From Ixodes scapularis (lineage: Eukaryota; Arthropoda; Arachnida; Ixodida; Ixodidae), in contig NW_024609835.1 of assembly GCF_016920785.2 (NCBI RefSeq), positions 23,749,838-23,813,837 on the forward strand: a stretch of 64,000 bases of DNA, given 5' to 3'. Below the pieces are notes generated by a model that saw only the letters and a program-made list of their open reading frames with translations, did no database searches and was not told the DNA's origin. The position numbers and the translations under genes are program-made. This document shows positions 48,791-60,700 of the stretch, one piece after another; the stretch's first letter is position 1; each line of letters begins with the position of its first letter.

Positions 48791-51700
48791 TGTGTGTGTG
48801 TGGGGGAGTGTAAGTGTGTGTGTGTGTGTGCTTATTTGACTTTAATGGTTGCATTTCGCTTAAACTTTTGATAACTAGAGCAATTGTTTATAGAATTAGA
48901 TTTTGTTTGGGGCAACTGATATTGTGATCACTACTTCGATTAATTGGAGTTACTGGTCTGATGATTGACCTAGATTAATTGACATATTGATTACTCTTTT
49001 GGTAACCTCGAGTTTTTAGTGGCGCACTCGACCTTAATTTAGCTAAATTGACGTTTTGTTTACTCTTTCTTTTGAGTTCGACTTATTGCTGATACAATTC
49101 AGACGACAAAAGCGCAATTGCAGTATATGATAACTCTTTCGATTACTTCGGGCTATTATTGACAGATCTGACTTTATTTAAAGCGTAATGCAGGTATGAC
49201 TTGCAATTCTAATTACTTTTGCTCATAAATGGCATGAATTACAAGATAAAAGTTACACAAACATTTTGGATTACTCTTTGATTACTTCGAAAAATTATTG
49301 ACAAAAATATAACTTGGGGGAAGTTCATTTGACCTTCTGATTTTTTTTCGTTTTACAGGTACCATATATGATTATTACCTTGCTTAATTTGAGTTAGTAT
49401 TGAGCCATTTGACCTTTAATTCGGAATAATTGACATTTTGGTGACTCCTGAATATTAGAGTTATTATGTCACCAATCGGTCTATTATGAGCTCAATTCAC
49501 ATTATTATTACACTTTTGATTACTTCGAGTTATTTTTGATCCACTAAACTATAATTCGGTCAAAGTCACATTTCAATCACTTCTTTGATGAGTTTGAGCT
49601 CATTGTAAATCATAATAGATCGGTTGGTTGAATATTAGCTCAAGGTAATCAAAATATATTATAGTGTCAATTAGGCCAACAGTAACTCGAAGTAATGAAA
49701 AGAGCAATAAGAATGTCATTTTAGCTCACAATAGACCAATTGGTGGTATAATAACTCGAAGTAAGCAAGAGAGTCACCAGAATATCAATTATGCCGAATT
49801 AGTCTACTGGGTCAGTAGTAACTCAAAATAATAAAGAGTGATCATAATGTCAATTAGCCTCATAATAAATAAATTGACTGGAAACGAGCGCCAAAGGAAA
49901 AGGGGCAGGTGAAGAAGTGGACGACAACACGGGGCGAGGGCGCACTCGCAACAGAAAGTTTATTAGAAAACACTCATGCTTAATTAAATACCTAAAATAA
50001 ACCTAGTCACTTCCAGCGTCCATCCTGTCTCTCTTAATATAAAAGTTATTTATCTGATAAGGCCACTGATGGCTCGCTGATACAGATATCACCCCCTCTT
50101 GTTTTGATGAAGAATGCCTCGTGAATCTTTCTGGTTGCTTTTTTGTTGCGTCGCCCAGGATGATTGTGTTTGACAACTTCGGGGTCACGGACATCGATCA
50201 CGATGCACGGCCATATGGCCTGACGGTATCTGTTTGATAGTTGCCGCGTGCTCCCTCGCACGATCATTAATGCAGCAACTATACTCTGTGTCACCTTATG
50301 ATGTACCGCAGGAAAGGATACAAGCGCGAGCTCCTTGCTCTAGGGCACATCTCGGCGACGCAAGCTCTCGTGCCTAAAGAGTAGCTCCCAATGCTATGAG
50401 CTCGCGCTTCTAGCCTTGTCTGCGGTACAACATAAGGTAAAACGGAGTATAGTATGTAGGGAAAACAGGCCGCTGCATTAATGATCGTGCGAGGGGGGGA
50501 TCGGTGGCCGAGTGGTCTAGCGCACACCAGCTCGGAGCACGTGGAGCGAAAGCTCGCGCTGCAGAACCCAGGGATCCTGGGTTCGAGCCCCACCCCTGCC
50601 CGTTTCGATCTGGATGAGCATCGTACCGGCGTGCGGTCGTGTATCACTACTGCGTGACGCACGTTAAAGACCCCAGGCTAGCGGCTGTACCGCACTGGCT
50701 AAATTTCTCATCTACAGCTGGGAGACTCGTCGCCCCTGTGAGGCAGACCAAGTTCTAGGCTGTATAAACACAGACACAACCCAATTATTATTGATCGTGC
50801 GAGGGAGCACGCGGCAACTATCAAACAGACACCGTCAGCGTGAGGCCATATGGCCGTGCATTGTGATCAATGCCCGTGCACCCCGAAGTTGTCAAACACA
50901 ATCATCCTGGGGCGACGCAGCAAAAAAACAACCAGAGAGATTCACGAAGTATTCGTCATCAAAACAAGAGGGGCCGATATGTGTATCAGCGAGCCGTCAT
51001 TCGCCTTATCAGATAAAGAACTTTTATATTTAGAAAGATAGGGGAGAAGCTGGAAGTGACTAGGTTTATTTGAGGTATTGAAGCATGTGTGTTTTCTAAT
51101 AAACTTTCCGTTGCGAGTGCCCGCCCCGTGTTGTCGTCCACTTCTTCACCTGTCCTTGTTCCTTTGGCGCTCATTTCCAATCATGAACCAACAAACCGAG
51201 CTAAACATTTTGTTAAATAAATTGGTTGAGCATTAGAAAAAAATAGTCAACAGAATGTACCGTAGGCCATATCAAATTCAATCAGGCCAATGTAACTTGA
51301 AGTAATTAAAAGGTAATATTACAGTGAATTCCGCTTATAATTGTTTAATTGGTTGTAAAACTTGAAGTAATCAAAATATTCACTTAAATCTATATTGGGG
51401 CGAATTAAAGTGTATTGGGTAAATAGTAACTCAAAGTAATCAAAATAGTAATAATAACGTCAACAATTGCTTTCGAATAAATCAATTGGTTGAATATTAG
51501 CTAAAATAATCAAATGAGCCTTCAAAGTGTAATGCAGGCCGAAATTAAGTCTGTTGTGTCAAAAGTAACTCGAAGTAATAAAGAGTAATATTAAAGTGAT
51601 TTGGGATTATAATATATCAATTGGTGATTTATTAACTAAGTAACCACGAGAGTCAACAAACTGTCAATTATGGCGAATTAAGGTCCATTGAGTCAATAGT

Positions 51701-54700
51701 AACTCAAAGTAGTCAAAATACTAATCATCATGTCTATTGGGCTTCTAATAAATAAACTAGTTGAATATTACCTCAAAATAATCAAAACGGTCATCACTAT
51801 GTCAATTAGGCCTAATTAAAGTAAACTCGGTCATTATTAACTTAACGTAATCAAAAGAGTAATCATATAGTAAACTAGGCTTGAATAAAAAAATTTGGTT
51901 GAATATCAAAGGAATCAAAACGGACATTATACAGTGTCAATTAATCCGAATTAAAGTCAACTTCGTCAAAAGTAACTCCAAGCAATCAAAATTCCAATAA
52001 TAATGGGAACTGAGCCCGTAATAGATGAACTGGTGGCATACTAACTCGAAGTAATCAAGAGAGTCCCCAAAATGTCAATTAGGCCGAATTAAAGTTAATT
52101 GAGTCAATCGTAACTCAAAGTAATAAAAATAGTAATCACAATGTCAATTGAGTTCATAATAAATGATCGTTAGAATATTACTCTACAGTTTAATATTATA
52201 ATCATGATGTCAATTAGGCCATATTAAGATCTATGAGTCAAAAATAACTCTAAGTAGTAAAAAAAATAATAATATTGTGAATTGAGCTAATAATAGAGGA
52301 ACTGGTTACATAGTACCTCGAAGTAGTGAAGGGAGGCACACCAATGCCAATTAACTGGCATAAAGTTTATTGAGTAAATAGTAACTTGAAGTAATCAAAC
52401 TAATAATCATCGCTTTAATTAAGCTTGTAGCGTCTTGGGTTGTTCCAAACTCGACTCGGAAGTTAAACTGGTCTGGAACGGTTGCTAAGGACACTAACGT
52501 TTTATTAATTAAGATATGGCCGAATTTAGAATAATGATGAAGGCGCGGCGTCGGCGTCTGTCCAGGCCGCTGGTCCCAAATTGTCTGGTCTCCGTCTCGT
52601 CTTCCTTTTAAACCCTCGTGCCGAGGGTTACCTCGCGGTGGCGTGGAGTGGTGCAAACGCGAGGCAATACGTCAGCCAGTTGGGGCAGCAGTATTTGCCG
52701 TGCTATGGTTAGATTGCCAGGATACCATCCAACATTGCGCAACGAATGTTTCGCGGAACATATGGAAGCGTGCGGTAACATCCGCCGACGACGCTGCAAT
52801 TGAGCCGGGTAAAATAATTCGTAACTCTCAGGGGCCGGTCGGTCGAGCGGAGAAAAGCTCTCTCGGGAACCGCTGTGTCGGTGCGTGCGTACCTGACCGC
52901 AAGCTTATGACAAATCAATTGGCTGAGTATTAGCTCAAACTAATCAAGTCATCAAGATGTCAAATATGGCGAATTGTTTTAGTAGTAACTCGAAGTAATC
53001 AAAAGAGCAATCATAATGTGACTCGTGGTCATAATAAATCGCTTAGTGTGTGATGCTTCGTGTTGCGTATAAGTGTTTAAATGTAATAAGTGTGTAAATG
53101 TTTATATCCTCTGTACACAAACATACACTGAGCTATTCCTTTCTCCGATCAGACTTCTGTAATCTCGACGTATGGCTTCAAAGAGCGTGTACCTTGGACG
53201 AAAGAACATGATACGGAAAATGAACTACTGCATAATGGCGTCAAAACGTTGTTGTCTTATTTAGCTAACAAGCTACGTTTTCCAATGTATGCAAGTAATT
53301 GCTTAGTGCACTATTGAGACTACCAACTTCTAGGTGGTCCGTGCTGTCTTTCTAGGACGACAGGTCCTTATGCTGGGGGTGTGCTCTTATAACACCGCTG
53401 CGTGTTCAAACAGACCCTGAAACGGATTTATCCATCCTGCGCTATGTCAATAATTTTCCCAGAACACGACGTCGACAGAGCAAATAAATCAGAGAAACTG
53501 GTGACACAAACGACTTTGCTTTTTCTAGAAATGACCTTGTAAGCCGCACGCGGGTTCAGGCGACTGGCTGTGCCCTTGAGCGCGTGTCCACAACCTCATT
53601 CTGATTGTTCAGACTCTACGCGAAGTGGCCTTAAGTTTCACTTCCTCTCCACAGCTCCGCGCAATGAAACACATTAGGATTAGGTAATGATGTTCGAATG
53701 TGTAGTCAGGGGCTCGGACTTGCCGCTCAAGAAGGAATCCTTTCATGCGAGCAACCGACTAAATACAAGGGTGCCCTACATGAAGGGATACCTCCAACGT
53801 AAAATGGAGGCAGCGGAGTACACTGCCACAAGTGTCCTAGTGATAAAAAGAAAATCTATTTTTTTCTGCAGAAGAGGCGAAAATACTTAATATCAGTCTA
53901 TGAAATGTCTCTACACGTTAAGCACTTTTTTTTTCTTCCAAAATTTACCGGGTTACATATTTCTCGTCTTGTATTTGACACCAAGAACAAACAAAATTTG
54001 ACATATATTCACAAATTCAGGTCTCTCAGACACTTCATTATATTTAGTATGAAACGAATTAGAAATCAAGCAAGCTGCGTACTCGAAATTTGTTTTATTC
54101 ATATACATCACCCGACACCTTTTTTTTTTTGCCCGGTAACTTGTGAGAAAAGAAAGACACCTTCAGTAGCTCGGTCACTTTTCTTTTCTTGAATACTGGC
54201 AAATGCTTGCATCAATATGCCCAAACATTCTTCGCTGAGCTTTCGCCTACCCAGTATCTGTCTCCGTCACCATATCCGGCGGTGTTGTCCCCCGAGTACT
54301 GCATTCATGTTATTCTCGGCCGTCCCGTGCGATATGTCCTTCAGAATGTCCTCCAAATCGTCGATGTTGATAAAATCCCCGAGCTCTTTCGCAATGATCA
54401 CCCTGCGCGTCTTGTTCATGAAGTCACGTCGCAATCACGCCCTTCCTTGCTCTTTTTTTTATATATATACATTTTTTTTTTATTGTGATCCGGATTTGAT
54501 AATGCGTTCCACAGCACAGACTGTTTTTTTTTTTAATCGATAGCTTCAAGGTGTTCGTGTCGCAGGGAAGCCGGCGTCGGTTGGACGCGAAAATTCAGGA
54601 TTGGGGTTTTCCCCCGCAGTGGCATTACGCAATGCAAAGCGTCAGGCTTGCATTGCGTAATGCCACAGTGCAGATTTCATTTTTAGGTGTAAACAGATGT

Positions 54701-57700
54701 TCCGCCTAATTATTCGCTGATATTGTATCGCTGGTATTGTACAAAATAGACCAATAGCTAAGACTATTTTGCAGAGATACACGGAATGTTTTAAACCAAT
54801 CGATATGTGTTATCTACGAAATGGAAGGATCCTATACTGATAACTGTTATTATAACTGTGAATCCTTTAATAAACTGAAACGATGTGAAACCTTGATGAA
54901 CAAATCAAACATATCTCTGTTTCATTTAAATGCGAGAAGGATTAGAAATAAAAGTGATGAGATTGAAATATTTTTAAGTTCACTAACTCATAGCTTTGAT
55001 ATTTTGGCATCCACGGAGACGTGGTTTACCGGAGACTGTGATGTTATCAACTTCAAAAATTTCAAGAGCGAACAAATCTATCGTACAAGCCGGAAAGGAG
55101 GTGGAGTGTCACTTTATTTGCGCGAAGGTCTGAAATATAAAAGTATTCCAGACTTCACGGGTGTTGATTATAATCATGAATCATTAGTCGTTCAAAGTTC
55201 TAAAACGGTTATTGCTGCAATATACAGGCCACCGAACGGATCCTTTAGTATATTTTTTAGTTTCATTACAGGCTTACTGGAGTATGTTACTTCAATGAAT
55301 TTTCAGATTGTCCTAGTAGGCGATTTTAGTATAGACTTGCGGTCTCATGAACCGCCGAAAGTTGAATTTCTTGAAATAATAGAGTCTTTTGGTTGTACAA
55401 ACTTAGTCAACATGCCTACGAGAATAACGGAACACACTGAAACTTTGATCTTTGTATAACAAATTATGAAACTCATGGCACAAGAGCAGGCGTATTTTCG
55501 GTGGATCTAAGCGATCATTTTATTATATTTTGTTTTATCTGCTGGAAGAACTCGGGCAGTAAGCAATCTAGCGCACATGAAAAGCTGACTTATCGCCATA
55601 CTAGTAACCAAAAAAATATTGAACAGTTTACCATACTCATTTCGAACGATAACTGGAACGATGTTCTAACCGAACTAGACCCTGATAAAGCGTACGATAA
55701 GTTCGTGGAAAGAATAAGAGAATATTATGACTCAGCTTTTCCTCGGGTTCAATGTAAAAAGCACAACAAATCAAAGAAACCATGGGTTACTGCAGGGTTA
55801 TACAAAACAATAAAAGCAAGAAATGAGCTGTTCGATAAATTTATCAAAACTAGAGACCTTAATATTTTAACTGAATACAAAAAGCAACGTAATAAACTGA
55901 CTGTAGATTTGAAAAAAAAGCGAAAGTTAGATATTATACAAATAAATTTGTATCTATAAAAACAGCCCAGAAAAAGTATGGAAGACTGTTAAAAACGTAC
56001 TATCCGCTGTCCCTAATGTCATACCAAATGAACTCACAATAGATGATCAGACATATTCTCACCCGTCACTGGCCGAGAGGTTCAACTTGCATTTTTTGAC
56101 TGCAGGTGGCAGTGTTCCTACATTAATGGACTACAGCAACTATGAAACGTACATAACCATGAACTTAGCTAACTCTATATTTTTGACTCCCACCAATGAA
56201 ACAGAAATTAATGATATAATTGTCTCGTTGAAGTGCAGCAGCGCCTTTGGATATGATGATTTCAAGGTAGCCCCCATCAAAGCAGTAAAAGACTGGATTC
56301 GTTCTCCTCTAGCACATTTATGCAATAGAATTATTGAAACTGGTATATTTCCTAATAAAATGAAATTAGCTAGAGTTTGTATTATACACAAAGGTGGTAC
56401 ATTAACTAACCTAAACAACTACAGGCCCATATCAGTGCTTCCATTATTTTTCAAAAATTGCAGAAAAGGTAATAAATACTAGGTTTTCTAAATATTTTCT
56501 TTACAATAATATTATAACATCTTGTCAGTATGGGTTTCAGAAAGGAAAATCTACAGAAACAGCTTCGCTATGCATAAAAAACAAAATAATAAGTAACATA
56601 GAAAATCGACTTTACACACTCGGTATATTCCTAGATTTTCGGAAAGCTTTTGACTCTATAAAGCATGATATTCTTCTGTGGTGTAAGGGGATTAGCTCTC
56701 GAACTTATCAAGAATTACTTATCAGCTCAAAGACAATTCACATCTATAAACGGTTTTACATCACAAACTTCCCTGATACAGTAAGGCGTTCCTCAGGGTT
56801 CAATCCTCGGACCTTTGTTATTTTTGGCATATATAAATGACATAGTTAATATACCGCGAACCCCCGATATTATCCTGTACGCGGACGACACCAACGTCTT
56901 CTTTTGCGGGACAAATCTCGATGAAATTGAACAGTGTGCAAATTGCTGGCTTAATGAGCTATCTCAGTGGTTGCGGTCTAACCAACTAGAGTTAAACACA
57001 GCGAAGACAAAATGTTATATTCAGGTCCAAAAATAAACTTGTTCAGCGTAAGTTGAATGTTACATTTTTAAACTCTACGATAGAAAGCACTTCGGCTCAT
57101 AAGTTCCTTGGTGTTTGGTTTGAGGAGTTTTTAAGTTGGACGAACCATGTAAACAAAATTAGATGTGATATATCACGTTCAATTGGTATACTGAATAAAG
57201 TCAGACACTTGTTACCAAACTGGCTTAAACTGCAGCTTTACTATACTCTTGTGTACTCCCGCCTACAGTATTGTCTTTTAGTTTGGGGAACCACGACAAG
57301 AACAAACAATGAAAAAGTTTTTCTTTTACAAAAGAGGGCCGTTAGGTTCATAGATAATTTAGGTTATATTCAGCATACATCGCCCACATTCGAAATATAC
57401 AAGCTATTACCCATCGGACATGTTTTTTCTATTAAATTAGCGAACATTATATTTGACGAGATAAAGCGGGATGAGACCTCTTACTTCAACGCCTACCTTC
57501 ATAAGCCTGCCGATTACACTCTTAGACACACTTTTTACATCAAACAAAATGTTAGAACAAACTATGGAACTCAAACACTGTAGCAATCTCCAGATGTTTA
57601 GGAAAATTATCAAATTATATTTTCTTTCAATCGAATAATATGCACCTGCCACTTGTGCCATTAGTTCAAATGTGCAAATGTGATCAATTATATGTAACAG

Positions 57701-60700
57701 TGTTTGTTATTTTTCACTAAACTTTGTGACTCTTCAAATGTTTTCATCCGTAAACTTATTTTGATGTGAATTCGGTAATTGATGTTCATTTTTTTTTCGG
57801 TATCCTTAGAAGTACGTGCCGAGTGCTGTAATGGGGGCTGGTGGCCACGTCAGAGGACTTCGTGTCTTCTTTTGCCGCAGCCTCCCAAACATATGCATGT
57901 CGAAATAAACTTATTATTCCGCAAACCGTAGGGATTGGCTCTTTGAGTCTTTTGCTAGTAAATATGGGAAAAAAACAAAATGCAAAACGTCACGCTTGCA
58001 TTGCTTAATGTCACAACTCAGACTGCGTTTTTTGTTCTAAACATATGTTTCGGCGTCGTCATTCGCTGATCTGCATCCGTAAGTTCCGGTGATTGACTCT
58101 TCGAGTGTTGTGCGGGAAAGCAGACTCACGGGCTTTTTTTAGAGTGTAGAGTATTTGTATTCCGTGAATCTGAATATTGTTACAAATGAAGGCAACGACA
58201 GGATGGAAAGTGATTTGGAGAAAAAAAAATCACAGGGTCTTTTATGTAATCCCTAAGACGACTTGAAGGCAAAAGCCCAAGCGCCGATGTAAACGTGATA
58301 AACCTCCGTAGACAGCACGCTCTCTGACCTCGCACTTTTGGCGCCGTTTCATTGGTACCTTTTGTGTCGCTGACGTGTTTTTGTGCTCTTCGTTTCGCCG
58401 ACGTGCTTTCGCCCAAGGACTTTGAAAGTCGATCGAACAATGAGACATATAAGGCTTTCGCCTTAATAAACGGGAGTCTTCTAGGATTCCGTGACCGAGC
58501 GTTGCTTGTTCGGCCCTGCGCGTGGCAATATCACGTTCGTCTTGCCCGAAGATGTGACTAAACGCGAGAAAACACGAAAAGCATCCGCCCAGTCGTGACG
58601 TCAGACTAGAATGTTTGGGCAGCCAAGCGCGTGTCGCTCGTGTGGGCAGCGCGTGCACGTCTTATTTCTTTACCTTTTTGAAACTAGCGAAAGTGCGCAT
58701 GCATAGCTTTGGTAGGCGCTGAAGATGCGCGAGAGCGGATATTCTTAAAAATCATTCTATGACGTCACCGCACTCCGGAAAGTAGGGTTTCAGCGGTAGT
58801 TTGAAAATGATTTTCTGATGCCTCCGTGCTTCAAGTTGAAAAATAATCCGAATATTCGTGATCCTGGAGGCAAAATCAAGACGATATAAATGCTTTTACT
58901 CATTTACAAAACCGCTTCCGTTTCCCTTTAAAAACAATTTGGTTGTGTATGCAGTACAACCAAATTTTTTTTGGTTGTACTGCATACACAACCAAATTTT
59001 GGTTGTAGCGGTTGTAGTGCAGTACAACCGCTAGCATGTGGTCTTTAACGTGCATCACGCAGTAGTGACACACGACCTCACGCCAGTAACATGCTCATCC
59101 AGATCGAAACGGGCAGGGGTGGGGATTGAGCCCAAGGTCCTGGGTTCTGCAGCGCGATCTTTCGCTCCATGTGCTCTGGTGTGCGCTAGCCCACTCGGCC
59201 ACCGATCGCCCTTTTCCCTTTTAGCTGTCAATGACTGCAGTGTAAATGAAGAATAAAAGAGTCTATGAAGGAGTACATTGAGAACCATGCGTGAAAGTGT
59301 GGTAAGTGGTAGACTAAAGACGTGGCTTACTGAGAAACAAATCACAACATCTCCACGTGGTGAATGATGTTGACTGGGGCGAAGCTCTGGTGGTGCTAAT
59401 GATACTGATTTTATTGTTCATAAGTAGAGCTGATGGTGCTGGTTGTTTGTACTGCTCATAGGTAGTGCCGAGTTCCGGGTTGCGTTTAGTAACCCCAGCT
59501 CTTGAGTTATTAGAACATCTCAGAGCCCCCTACTCGTCCCGCTGTCGTGGTCAAGTGGTTAAGGCGATGGACGAGAAATCCATTGGGGTCTCCCCGCGCA
59601 GGTTCGAATCCTGTCGACTACGCAAACATTTATTTCTTTTTTTTTAAGAAGCCAGATTAGATGGCAATCGATGTGAGCACGGACGCCGGACGGATGGACA
59701 AGGCTAGACCCTAAGGAGCTTCGCCCCTAAAACCTTTAGCGTATCCTTCACCTTGCGAAGTTGTGCTGTGAGCAAAGACAGTGGAAGGATACGCAGATGT
59801 GTCCCAAAAAAGTATAAATCATGGATAGATTATGTATTCTCATGACTAAGTTTTCAAATGAATTCACGTGCGTTTACATGAACGTACGACTATTGAGGGT
59901 ATGGCGACCTGCGGGCGGTGACACTTTTTTGTTTTACTAATGCATGCTACTGGTTTTATCTTTTAGCCTAGTTAATGACTATGGAGTAATGCCAACAACT
60001 CTCAAAATACAAGCACGTTAGTGGTGGCTAAGGTGTATAAAGACAGAATATAACTAGGGAATTCCCGTAACAATATTTAGCTCACTCTAAAATCAAAGTA
60101 AATTAAAATGGTATGATAGCTCTGCTGCAGTAATGGACGCTAGCCAATATACAAACCAACATAAAACGTATCTCTGTAAGATTTAAAAAAAAGCCTAACC
60201 GGCGTGAAAGTATCAGGGTGGAAGTCCTGGATAGTTATTGTTCAGTATTGAAAAAAGACCATTATTGAAATTCCGCAGTATGTCGCTGCTGTAGATTTTG
60301 TTTTATAGCGCATCGATACACTTACTGTTTGCTTATTTGATGGCATCGTGTAATGCATTCTCCATAACGCGCTCGAAGTGCTGTACATAGGAAGTTTGAT
60401 TGATGATGAAATTTGAAAACGGTTTGGTTGTTTAGAGTGCATGTTGTCATTTTGATATTTTAGGAATATATCGTCAATTTGCTAAAAAGGGCATCTACTT
60501 AATACGTTCGGTTGTAATGTAGCTTTACAACCATATAATGAACGTCTACCACACTCCAGCAACACCATTATAAAACCGAGAATAGAATGCGTTAATAAAA
60601 AAAATAAAAGCCGATATCTAAGATGCAGACCATAACGTTTTCAATATTCTTGCGGTTGCTGCCCATCGGGACAAATATTCTTTACCCTGCAGACTTTAGG

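Larger units (their letters stand above)
49605..52405 (+). repeat. Satellite array, forward half
   Basis: Degenerate units of about 70 bp with motifs agtaactcgaagtaatcaaa and gtcaattaggccgaattaaa. Units of two subtypes alternate (gcctaattaaag-type and ttggttgaatattagctc-type), giving a higher-order period near 140 bp. It is interrupted at about 49880-51177 by the Penelope/SINE block. Gene A has only the remnant at about 3088-3222. Confidence 0.75.
54735..57930 (+). mobile_element. Non-LTR retrotransposon (CR1/Jockey/L2-type LINE), frameshifted
   Basis: An apurinic endonuclease domain is followed by reverse transcriptase and a C-terminal domain on the plus strand, then AATAAA near 57904. Only about 90 bp precede the endonuclease start, so ORF1 is missing and the copy is 5'-truncated or ORF1-less. 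Several frameshifts inactivate it. It lies in intron 1 of gene C and has no counterpart in gene A. Family assignment beyond this superfamily is uncertain. Confidence 0.85.

Noticed and set aside
48845..52405. Regularly spaced repeats considered as a CRISPR-like array
   Set aside because: Units are contiguous, highly diverged and lack constant repeats separated by unique spacers, and the genome is eukaryotic. This is a satellite.
59541..59622. A functional tRNA-Ser gene
   Set aside because: U33 is replaced by G and the acceptor stem has mismatches. It lies inside a mobile repeat.
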